Assembly: GCA_023428655.1 (NCBI GenBank)
Contig: JAEYXC010000016.1
Span: 1 to 6,800 of the forward strand
Length of the DNA: 6,800 bases
Source: Bacillota bacterium
GTDB taxonomy: Bacteria; Bacillota; Clostridia; Lachnospirales; Lachnospiraceae
Reading direction: 5' to 3'
How positions within the stretch are numbered: the first letter of the stretch is position 1; every line of letters starts with the position of its first letter. Positions 1 through 6,125 of the stretch are shown here, one piece after another. The position numbers and the translations under genes are program-made. Under the pieces are notes generated by a model. The model was not told the origin of the DNA, did no database searches, and saw nothing but the letters and a program-made list of their open reading frames with translations.

Positions 1-1
1 G

Positions 2-2476
2 GGTATACTGGTGAATGGAATTGCAATGGTTCCCTACAACGATGTTTTTGAGAAATCAGAGCTCGCAGCCAAGGCAGTTTATGACAAGACGACGGGAACG
101 GTTTCCATATCCAAATACGATAAGACAATTCAGATGACCATCGGAAGTAAGAAGGCGAAACTAAACGGTAAGACCGTTACATTGCCAATGGCTCCGATGA
201 AAGTGAAATTTACTGGGGTGGGTCTGGTTAAGGTTTTGGTACCCTCCCGATATATCTCGGAGACATTGGGACTGAAATATAACTGGAACAGCAGTAAGAG
301 TACGGTATCAATCGAGACGTCTATCCTACAGTTATCCTATAATGGGGGTAAGAAATTCGAATATAGCGGCGCGCTCGGGAAGGTAACCGTCAACGGCAAG
401 AATATCAAGCTCGGTAATATGCCCAGCATTATTACCAACAATACGGCGATGCTTCGTGCGAAGGGAGTATTTAGTAATTCCGCCATCGGAGCTACCTATT
501 CCTACAACAACGCAACAAAGACAATTACTCTAACCAAGGGAAGTACTGTACTGGTTATGACCGTTGGTAATAAGACGGCTTACCTCAACGGAATAGCCAC
601 CTCCATGGATACGGCACCAATGATAGTTAAGAACCATAGTGTGGGTTCCTCCTATGTCATGGTTCCGGGCAGCTTTACCGCGTCCTGCTTAGGCTTTGAT
701 TACACTTGGAATAACAGCACCAAAACCTCTGTTATCACGACACCGAAGATCACGAATCCTGGGAATTCCGGCGGAGTAGGAATTGCACCGGAGCTTGGAG
801 ACAATGGTGTGATTATCGAGACAGGGACAATATTAGGTCAGTGGGTAGGCGATGCATCTTTCTATAGCAGCAGTAGTAATATCCATGAACTGAATGCAGA
901 GGCATCGACTAATGCTCCTGGTATTCTTACCTCCGTATCCAGAGACTACAGTAATGTAAAGCAAAACTCAGAAACCTTCCTGTTTGTCTCTACGGGAAGC
1001 ATGGGGAAAATCACCTCAATCAAAGAAGATAGACAGCTTCAGCTTCAGGTGTCTAATCTGACCAATACGGATACCACCTATCAGATGTACGGAGTAAGCA
1101 GTAATTATGTCAATACCATTGGAACTTATATGATGGGGGAGGGACAGACCAGTATCATATTCGATCTGCTAAATTCGGATTATACCTATGATCTGACTCT
1201 TTCTCAGGACAAGACAATCCTCTATTTTACGGTATATTCTAATTCCTTAACCTCAGCGGTAGTAGGTACCAATAACGCAGGAGATTATGTCACTCTGACT
1301 GGTATCAAACCACTGAATGTTACAGTGAATAAATCCACAGGATTTATCAATGTTGAGTTACAAAATACTACAAACAGCCTGGGGGATATTTATGCGAACC
1401 TAACCGGCTCCAAATACATAAATATGTTCTACACTACCGGTACGGCGGATAAGACACAGTTAATTATTGGTGTGAATGAGGGCTATGATTATTACATATC
1501 CGAGCAGGATAACAAATATTCCTTCCTCTTTCTCCTACCGAGCACCTCGCAGCCGCCTACGAATCCAGGGACTCAACCGGGACCTTCGGATCAGGTGGAT
1601 CCCAGTGAGTGTGATATCATTATCCCTAAGCCGAGTGGACTGACAGCATCGATGATAACAGACGAAGATCTTTATTTTGACCGTACCTTCGTGCTTCGAT
1701 TAAGTGGAGATTATACCGCAACCATTAACAGCACGAACATCATAAATACATCGAGTGTAGTGGAAGATATCCGTGTTACCTTAAACAATAACAATGAGAC
1801 GGAGATCCGTTTCAAAACCTCAAAGCTTCAGGGTTATGAATATACGATGGATGATCAAAATATTTACATTAACATCGGTAATCCAAAGGACATCTACCCC
1901 AACATTGTTATTCTGGACCCGGGGCACGGTGGTGGTGCAAATGGTGCACAGTATTACGGAACCAAGGAGAAGGATCTGAACTTCAAGATCTTATATACTC
2001 TAGGTAAGAAATATTTTAATCAGGATACCTCAAAGCTAAAGGTATATTATACAAGAATTAAGGATGTTGATATGACTCTCAGTAATCGCGCTGCTTTTGC
2101 AGGGCAATACGGAGCAGATCTGTTTGTAAGCTTACATATGAATGCTAATCTTAACAGAACCGTATATGGTACGGAGGTATATTATTCTAACAATAATAAT
2201 AAGGCCAACGGAGCAGGGCTTACAAGCCGAATTCTAGCTGATTTATTCTGTGACCGTCTTTCCGGCAATCTTGGAACCAAGAATCGTGGCTCAAGAGCAG
2301 AGAAGTATACGGTGGTCCATAAGAATACCGTACCGGCTGTATTGATCGAGTTAGGCTTCATGTCAACAGAGAGTGATTTTGTTAAATTGTCCGATCCAAC
2401 CTTCCAGGAGAATGCGGCTAGGACGATTTATGAGACCTTATTGGAGGTCTTCGAGACATATCATACCGGAAGATAA
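2..2476 (+). CDS. Modular secreted N-acetylmuramoyl-L-alanine amidase (Amidase_3), 5'-truncated by the window edge
   Basis: This is a cell-wall hydrolase that cuts the bond between N-acetylmuramic acid and L-alanine in peptidoglycan. The frame is open from base 2. The GTG at 11 is not a convincing start: no ribosome site precedes it, there is no signal peptide, and VNGIAMVP is the middle of a copper-amine-oxidase-N-type half-module. Numbering from that GTG, two tandem stalk modules lie at about 1-102 and 122-243, each with NG, VP and LG..Y.WN marks. Beta-rich AMIN-like segments follow at about 310-510, then a Pro/Gly linker (about 513-530), a further AMIN-like segment (about 535-628) and the zinc amidase domain (about 631-815). 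All catalytic marks are intact: H639 in LDPGHGG, E653 in KEKDLNF, H709 in SLHMNAN and E780 in LIELGFMS. The Amidase_3 call is very secure. The AMIN and copper-oxidase-N labels are by-eye family matches; in such clostridial proteins these modules are thought to bind the wall rather than copper. Confidence 0.93.
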   Translation, partial: GILVNGIAMVPYNDVFEKSELAAKAVYDKTTGTVSISKYDKTIQMTIGSKKAKLNGKTVTLPMAPMKVKFTGVGLVKVLVPSRYISETLGLKYNWNSSKSTVSIETSILQLSYNGGKKFEYSGALGKVTVNGKNIKLGNMPSIITNNTAMLRAKGVFSNSAIGATYSYNNATKTITLTKGSTVLVMTVGNKTAYLNGIATSMDTAPMIVKNHSVGSSYVMVPGSFTASCLGFDYTWNNSTKTSVITTPKITNPGNSGGVGIAPELGDNGVIIETGTILGQWVGDASFYSSSSNIHELNAEASTNAPGILTSVSRDYSNVKQNSETFLFVSTGSMGKITSIKEDRQLQLQVSNLTNTDTTYQMYGVSSNYVNTIGTYMMGEGQTSIIFDLLNSDYTYDLTLSQDKTILYFTVYSNSLTSAVVGTNNAGDYVTLTGIKPLNVTVNKSTGFINVELQNTTNSLGDIYANLTGSKYINMFYTTGTADKTQLIIGVNEGYDYYISEQDNKYSFLFLLPSTSQPPTNPGTQPGPSDQVDPSECDIIIPKPSGLTASMITDEDLYFDRTFVLRLSGDYTATINSTNIINTSSVVEDIRVTLNNNNETEIRFKTSKLQGYEYTMDDQNIYINIGNPKDIYPNIVILDPGHGGGANGAQYYGTKEKDLNFKILYTLGKKYFNQDTSKLKVYYTRIKDVDMTLSNRAAFAGQYGADLFVSLHMNANLNRTVYGTEVYYSNNNNKANGAGLTSRILADLFCDRLSGNLGTKNRGSRAEKYTVVHKNTVPAVLIELGFMSTESDFVKLSDPTFQENAARTIYETLLEVFETYHTGR

Positions 2477-2516
2477 TTGATTATCCATGAAAAGAACCAA
2501 ATGATATGCTAATATT

Positions 2517-2560
2517 AAGCCTGTCAAAGCCTCATTATCCTTGGCTTTGACGGGCTTTTC
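2517..2560 (+). terminator. Rho-independent terminator after the amidase gene
   Basis: A 15-bp stem pairs 2517-2531 (AAGCCTGTCAAAGCC) with 2543-2557 (GGCTTTGACGGGCTT). It has a single T-G wobble and an 11-nt loop, and the descending arm runs into TTTT at 2556-2559. It begins 40 bases after the amidase stop. It ends only about 25 bases before the next start codon, so it also governs any read-through into the downstream hydrolase. Confidence 0.93.
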
Positions 2561-2584
2561 TACAAAAGAAAGGGGCTACTTCCT

Positions 2585-3835
2585 ATGGTGGTATTTCAGA
2601 AGTGTTGGGGTATTCGGAAATATATGAGCTTTATACTGGCAATCTTTTTGCTTCTATCCCTATCGGGTGAAAGGGTAAATGCGCAGGAGATAAATAAGGG
2701 TGAGGAATTTCAAGCGGTATGGATTTCCTATCTGGAATTTTCCGATCGACTGAAGGATCCCCAAACCGGTGTGGAGGGCTTTACAGAAAAACGCTTTCAA
2801 AAGATAGTAAATGAAATGTTTGATAATGTAGCAAAGATGAATATGAATGCTGTCGTTGTCCATGTTCGTCCCTTTGGTGATGCCATGTATCCGTCAAAAT
2901 ATTTCCCCTGGTCCAAATATATCTCAGGAACTCAGGGTAATAATCCCGGCTATGATCCTCTGAAATATATGATTTTGGCTGCCCATGAGAGAGGGCTGGA
3001 ATTCCATGCCTGGATCAATCCCTACCGAATTACAAGCAATACCACCAAGATCAATACCTTATCAAAGGATAACATGGCAAGAAAGTGGCTTACAAACAAG
3101 TCAAAGAAGGACGATCGCAATGTCCTTGCATTTGATAACTCCTTATACTATAATCCATCAAAATCCGGTGTACAGGAGTTTATCAGCAGTGGTGTACGGG
3201 AGATTGTTACGAATTATGAGGTGGATGGGATTCATTTTGATGATTATTTCTATCCAAACCTGGGTTCTGATTATAGGAAGAGCTTTGATTATAAGGAATA
3301 TGAGGCATACCTTTTAAAGGCTAAGGAGAATAATATTAAGGCGGAAACCATAGCAGACTGGAGAAGGAATCATGTGAATCGTCTGCTTAGGAAGGTGTAT
3401 TCAGAAATAAAGGAGCTCAATAAGGAGGTCGATTTTGGCATCAGTCCGAAAGGCTCTCTTGATCACCTATTACGGGATGACCGTTATTATACGGATATTA
3501 AGACCTGGTTAAGTAAAACGGGATATATGGATTACATCTGTCCTCAACTATATTGGACCTTTGAAAGCAAGGAATATCCCTATGATAAGACGTTGGATCG
3601 TTGGTTGGCCCTAAGAACCAATCCTAAGGTGAAGCTGTACGTTGGATTAGCCACTTATCAAGTTGGATCTTCAACAGAGAAGGAATGGAAGGATCCGGAT
3701 ATTTTGAAGAATATGATGGAATACGCAAGAGCTACTGAAAGGGTGGATGGTTTTATGCATTTTCGATATGATTTCTTCAATAAGAAATCGACTCAAAAGG
3801 GCGTTAAAAGACTTCTGGAGCTTCTTGTTAAATAA
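2585..3835 (+). CDS. Secreted GHL10 / DUF187 (YddW/DigH-like) glycoside hydrolase
   Basis: A 416-residue protein of the glycosyl-hydrolase-like 10 family (PF02638 type), a TIM-barrel family whose E. coli member DigH (YddW) cleaves peptide-free glycan strands of peptidoglycan. The start at 2585 has AGGGG nine bases upstream; ATG 2624 (M14) is an alternative that would leave a shorter signal peptide. The hydrophobic stretch at about 14-27 followed by VNA-QE near 33/34 fits a signal peptide with export and cleavage. Family marks in order: FQAVWISYLEF (about 42-52), VVHVRPFGDAMYPSKYFPW (about 90-110), HAWINPYR (141-148), VDGIHFDDYFYP (213-224, with the acidic pair D219-D220 in a likely active-site strand) and YICPQLYW (317-324). 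Length matches stand-alone family members, with no extra wall-binding module. It follows the amidase on the same strand, 108 bases away but across a strong terminator. The family call is secure; the exact substrate is inferred. Confidence 0.9.
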   Translation: MVVFQKCWGIRKYMSFILAIFLLLSLSGERVNAQEINKGEEFQAVWISYLEFSDRLKDPQTGVEGFTEKRFQKIVNEMFDNVAKMNMNAVVVHVRPFGDAMYPSKYFPWSKYISGTQGNNPGYDPLKYMILAAHERGLEFHAWINPYRITSNTTKINTLSKDNMARKWLTNKSKKDDRNVLAFDNSLYYNPSKSGVQEFISSGVREIVTNYEVDGIHFDDYFYPNLGSDYRKSFDYKEYEAYLLKAKENNIKAETIADWRRNHVNRLLRKVYSEIKELNKEVDFGISPKGSLDHLLRDDRYYTDIKTWLSKTGYMDYICPQLYWTFESKEYPYDKTLDRWLALRTNPKVKLYVGLATYQVGSSTEKEWKDPDILKNMMEYARATERVDGFMHFRYDFFNKKSTQKGVKRLLELLVK

Positions 3836-3951
3836 GCCTTGGTTATAAGGACCTCTGGAATTAAGACAGAATACCCTGTAGTATGTAAGATTCGAATTGA
3901 TTAAACACGAATCATAGAATAATATCAGCAGCTTTTCGAGAACGTGAAATT

Positions 3952-3984
3952 TGTTACATAAATATTACAAATGTAACATAAATA
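3952..3984 (+). repeat. Phased direct repeat plus inverted repeat, candidate regulator-binding site
   Basis: The 12-mer GTTACATAAATA (3953-3964) recurs as GTAACATAAATA (3973-3984), 20 bases apart with one mismatch, about two helical turns. The same segment holds an exact inverted repeat, TGTTACAT (3952-3959) and ATGTAACA (3971-3978), and a middle TTACA at 3965-3969. It lies 12 bases upstream of the -35 element of the downstream promoter, a position typical of an activator site. The repeats are seen directly; binding of a regulator is inferred. Confidence 0.55.
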
Positions 3985-3996
3985 CTCTTGTTTCGG

Positions 3997-4025
3997 TTGA
4001 TTTTTCGACTATTATTTGCTAAAAT
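3997..4025 (+). promoter_or_regulatory. Sigma-A-type promoter for the anchored-protein/transporter unit
   Basis: The -35 element TTGATT (3997-4002, 4 of 6 consensus) is separated by exactly 17 bases from the -10 element TAAAAT (4020-4025, 5 of 6). Transcription would start near 4031-4033, giving a leader of about 40 bases before ATG 4074. It is the best-formed promoter in the window and probably drives both the 4074 and 4850 genes. Confidence 0.65.
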
Positions 4026-4063
4026 AGGTCTGAATATCCATACCTATGAAGCTATGAAAGAAT

Positions 4064-4068
4064 GGGGA
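4064..4068 (+). promoter_or_regulatory. Ribosome binding site that favours ATG 4074 over ATG 4062
   Basis: GGGGA at 4064-4068 lies five bases upstream of ATG 4074. The in-frame ATG at 4062 has only GAAAG pressed almost directly against it, and it overlaps the GGGGA itself. The downstream start is therefore preferred; it removes four residues (MGNI) and puts a charged MKRRDKKVK end in front of the membrane segment. Confidence 0.6.
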
Positions 4069-4073
4069 ACATC

Positions 4074-4829
4074 ATGAAGCGAAGGGATAAAAAAGTAAAA
4101 AGCATCATATATATGATTACAATAATCAGTGGAGCAACTATCCTGATCTTTTATCCGACGGGCTCATTGCTTTTGAACAAAAAGGATGCAGCAGAGGTAT
4201 CGAAGCCAAAGCAGGAAAAAAATATCACGGAGGTAGGGGATAATACCGATCCCTCCATTTCATTGATGAGCTCCGAGATTATGCCAAGTATTAGTGTAAC
4301 ACCAACGCCCACTGTTGCTCCGACGCCGACACCCTTACCGGTGTATCCATTGGAGGAGAGTGGATTTGCAGCGGAGTTAGAGGAAATCGTTAAGGTTTAT
4401 TATGAGGCTAAGGTGAATTGTGATATCGATACCTTAAAAACCATTTCCTCCGACCCGGATAGAGTAATCTCTAAGAAGAAATTACTGCAGCTTGTAGAGG
4501 GAATTGATGACTATCAGAATATAAAATGTTATGTTAAGAAATCCTATGAAGAGGGTGCCTATATCATCTTTGTATATTATGATATTAAGTTCATTGGATT
4601 AAAAACCTTGGCTCCCTCTTTATCGAAGCTGTATGTTGTGACGGATGAAGCAGGGGATTTGAAGCTCTATGATGGGGAACTGACCGACGAACTAAGAGCA
4701 TACATTAAAGCTAGGAGTGAGGATGAGGATGTAATCAAACTCCGAGAGTATACGGATCAGTTGGCAGAGGAAGCGAAAGAAAAGGATAAGGATCTGAAGG
4801 CATTCTGGGAAATACTTGACAATTACTAA
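4074..4829 (+). CDS. Membrane-anchored extracellular protein with Pro/Thr linker, possible NTF2-like domain
   Basis: A 251-residue protein of unknown function. The N-terminus is strongly basic (MKRRDKKVK) and is followed by one hydrophobic segment at about 10-33 (IIYMITIISGATILIFYP). No cleavage site or lipobox is evident, so it reads as a signal anchor with the rest outside the cell. A variable region is followed by a linker rich in Pro and Thr (about 75-92). A compact alpha/beta domain at about 96-205 starts with helix VYYEAKVNCDIDTLKTISS and then has alternating strands around YIIFVYYDIKF, KLYVVTDE and LKLYDGEL. This order resembles NTF2/SnoaL-like folds, but that is inference from pattern. 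The C-terminal 45 residues are highly charged and probably helical. It lies 20 bases before the transporter gene, so the two are probably one transcript from the promoter at 3997-4025. A start at ATG 4062 would add four residues. Confidence 0.8.
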   Translation: MKRRDKKVKSIIYMITIISGATILIFYPTGSLLLNKKDAAEVSKPKQEKNITEVGDNTDPSISLMSSEIMPSISVTPTPTVAPTPTPLPVYPLEESGFAAELEEIVKVYYEAKVNCDIDTLKTISSDPDRVISKKKLLQLVEGIDDYQNIKCYVKKSYEEGAYIIFVYYDIKFIGLKTLAPSLSKLYVVTDEAGDLKLYDGELTDELRAYIKARSEDEDVIKLREYTDQLAEEAKEKDKDLKAFWEILDNY

Positions 4830-4849
4830 AACAGAGAGGGAGACTTATC

Positions 4850-5713
4850 ATGTGGATTCTTTTTGCATTTGGTTCTGCTTTATTTGCAGGGATGACGGCA
4901 ATTCTATCAAAAAGAGGGATAAGGAATACAGATTCTAATGTTGCTACTGCGGTAAGAACCGTAATAGTACTGATTTTTTCTTGGCTTATGGTTTTTATTG
5001 TAGGCTCGCAAAATACAATTGGAGAGATCAGTAAAAAGACCCTATTATTCTTAATTCTGTCCGGCCTTGCGACCGGTGCCTCCTGGTTATGTTACTTTAA
5101 GGCTTTGCAGCTTGGGAATGTGAATAAGGTCACACCCATTGATAAATCCAGTACAATACTTACTATGATATTGGCATTCATATTTCTGGGGGAAAGTCTA
5201 ACGGTCATAAAAGCAATCGCAATCCTTTTGATTGGTGTAGGAACCTACCTGATGATTCAGAAAAAGGAGGAGGCTGTATCGGATGTCAATAATAATCGAT
5301 GGATCCTATATGCTGTTTTTTCAGCGATATTTGCCAGTTTAACCTCTATCCTTGGCAAAATTGGTATTGAAGGCGTGGAATCGAATCTCGGAACAGCAAT
5401 TCGTACCATTGTGGTTCTAATCATGGCATGGGTCATCGTATTTGCGACCGGCAAACAGCATACAGTAAGGAAGATTGATCGCAGAAGCTGGATATTTTTA
5501 ATTCTATCCGGATTTGCGACGGGAGGTTCCTGGTTATGCTATTATAGAGCACTTCAGGATGGACTTGCCAGTGTAGTAGTGCCAATTGATAAATTGAGTA
5601 TTCTAGTAACGATTATATTCTCCTATGTATTCCTAAAGGAGACCTTAACCAGGAAGGCTTTACTGGGACTAATTCTGATTGTCGGTGGAACCCTATCACT
5701 GTTAATCAAATGA
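4850..5713 (+). CDS. EamA-family (drug/metabolite transporter superfamily) membrane protein
   Basis: A 287-residue integral membrane protein, about the usual size for ten-helix DMT/EamA transporters, with a GAGGGAGA ribosome site at 4834-4841. It consists of two homologous halves, about 2-136 and 150-286, joined by a short polar linker (KKEEAVSDVNNNR). By eye the halves are about 45% identical. Shared marks are AxRT in the second helix region, LILSGxATGxSWLCY, ALQxG, PIDKxS and FLxExLT. The style recalls the COG2510-type DMT proteins, which often exist as single-domain proteins; this is recollection, not a search result. The substrate cannot be told from sequence; DMT members export or import amino acids, nucleotide sugars, metabolites or drugs. 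It is probably translated from the same mRNA as the upstream anchored protein, and a terminator follows closely. Confidence 0.9.
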   Translation: MWILFAFGSALFAGMTAILSKRGIRNTDSNVATAVRTVIVLIFSWLMVFIVGSQNTIGEISKKTLLFLILSGLATGASWLCYFKALQLGNVNKVTPIDKSSTILTMILAFIFLGESLTVIKAIAILLIGVGTYLMIQKKEEAVSDVNNNRWILYAVFSAIFASLTSILGKIGIEGVESNLGTAIRTIVVLIMAWVIVFATGKQHTVRKIDRRSWIFLILSGFATGGSWLCYYRALQDGLASVVVPIDKLSILVTIIFSYVFLKETLTRKALLGLILIVGGTLSLLIK

Positions 5714-5731
5714 TATCAAATAAATAGAGAG

Positions 5732-5770
5732 TGCTCCGGGAAGACTTAGCTGTTTTCTTGGGGCATTTTT
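5732..5770 (+). terminator. Rho-independent terminator after the EamA transporter gene
   Basis: TGCTCCGGGAAGA (5732-5744) can pair along all 13 positions with TTTTCTTGGGGCA (5753-5765), using several G-T wobbles. The loop is 8 bases, and a T-run follows at 5766-5770. It starts 18 bases after the stop codon and closes the 4074-5713 unit. Confidence 0.85.
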
Positions 5771-5888
5771 ATGCTTCTTGGAAAAGGTATGATAAGTGAA
5801 TTAAATTAATAAGTAGTGTTTGCGGCTCCAAGTATCGCCTGCGTTCTAAGACCTATTTCATTCTCCCAATAATATAGACATAAAATGG

Positions 5889-5917
5889 TAGATGTGAGGG
5901 GTAGAATAGGATATAAT
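5889..5917 (+). promoter_or_regulatory. Candidate promoter for the small membrane protein and lipoprotein genes
   Basis: A perfect TATAAT (5912-5917) lies 17 bases after a weak -35-like TAGATG (5889-5894, about 3 of 6). Transcription from about 5924 would give a short leader before the GGAGG site at 5951-5955 and would leave the ATG at 5885 untranscribed, which fits the TTG start chosen for the small gene. A weaker alternative is TTGGAA (5778-5783), 17 bases, TTAAAT (5801-5806). Confidence 0.35.
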
Positions 5918-5948
5918 TATTTTAAAGCCATATCAATTAATGGATACT

Positions 5949-5957
5949 TAGGAGGAG
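5949..5957 (+). promoter_or_regulatory. Strong ribosome binding site that sets a TTG start at 5966
   Basis: TAGGAGGAG at 5949-5957 is close to a perfect anti-16S match. From GGAGG there are ten bases to TTG 5966, which lies in the frame ending at 6094. The in-frame ATG at 5885 has no purine-rich site upstream, so the TTG is the better start. Confidence 0.65.
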
Positions 5958-5965
5958 CAGTTCGA

Positions 5966-6094
5966 TTGACCTTCATAACAATTTTCACAATATTACAATT
6001 TGTAATGATCATCGTACTATTTATAATGGTACTTTATCCATTATGGTTAGCAATAAAAGCACTGAAGCTTTATATACGAAAAAACAGTAAATGA
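5966..6094 (+). CDS. 42-residue single-pass small membrane protein, TTG start
   Basis: A very small protein not recognised as any known family. From TTG 5966 it reads as a nearly continuous hydrophobic helix (about residues 2-30, containing TIFTILQFVMIIVLFIMVLY) followed by a short basic tail, ALKLYIRKNSK. This is one membrane span with the positive end probably on the cytoplasmic side. The start rests on the strong ribosome site at 5949-5957. An ATG at 5885 would give 69 residues with a polar, unremarkable extension and no ribosome site. It precedes the lipoprotein gene by 31 bases, and both use a TTG start behind GGAGG, so they may share a transcript. Small hydrophobic proteins of this kind often modulate a larger membrane partner, or are type I toxins, but nothing here decides between these; no antisense RNA is evident. 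Confidence 0.55.
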   Translation: MTFITIFTILQFVMIIVLFIMVLYPLWLAIKALKLYIRKNSK

Positions 6095-6114
6095 TAAACA
6101 CTAGAATTATAGTT

Positions 6115-6121
6115 GGAGGAG
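6115..6121 (+). promoter_or_regulatory. Ribosome binding site for the TTG-started lipoprotein gene
   Basis: GGAGGAG at 6115-6121 lies six bases (counted from GGAGG) upstream of TTG 6126. The first in-frame ATG (6165) has no such site and would remove most of the signal peptide's basic and hydrophobic part, so the TTG is the likely start. Confidence 0.7.
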
Positions 6122-6125
6122 TAAG

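Larger units (their letters stand above)
3836..4073. other. Intergenic region with regulatory repeats and promoter
   Basis: This stretch lies between the GHL10 gene and the anchored-protein gene and has no plausible gene on either strand. Its left part (3836-3950) shows no T-tailed terminator for the GHL10 gene; the only clear hairpin there (GATTCG 3889-3894 with CGAATC 3908-3913) lacks a U-tract. Its right part holds the GTWACATAAATA repeats (3952-3984), a promoter (3997-4025) and the ribosome site for the next gene. Confidence 0.7.

Noticed and set aside
11..13. GTG as the true start of the amidase
   Set aside because: No ribosome site or signal peptide is present, the frame is open to the window edge, and the first residues are the middle of a stalk module.
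2477..2516. Promoter for the GHL10 gene in front of the terminator (TTGATT 2477-2482 with TATGCT or TAATAT)
   Set aside because: The spacers do not fit 16-18 bases with a good -10, and transcription would start at or inside the terminator hairpin.
2660..2863. Antisense and out-of-frame short frames inside the GHL10, amidase and transporter genes (including 1794-1979, 2985-3317 and 5257-5454)
   Set aside because: They lie wholly inside well-supported genes in other frames, and their products show no recognisable domain.
3889..3913. GATTCG/CGAATC hairpin after the GHL10 gene as a terminator
   Set aside because: The stem is only 6 bp with a 13-base loop, and no T-run follows.
5885..5965. ATG 5885 as the start of the small membrane protein
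   Set aside because: No ribosome site precedes it, and a perfect TATAAT lies inside the extra segment; TTG 5966 has a near-ideal ribosome site.
5966..5996. TTGACC with TATTAC as a promoter inside the small membrane protein gene
   Set aside because: The spacer to TATTAC is 19 bases and the 17-base option (AATATT) is poor; the TTG is better explained as a start codon.
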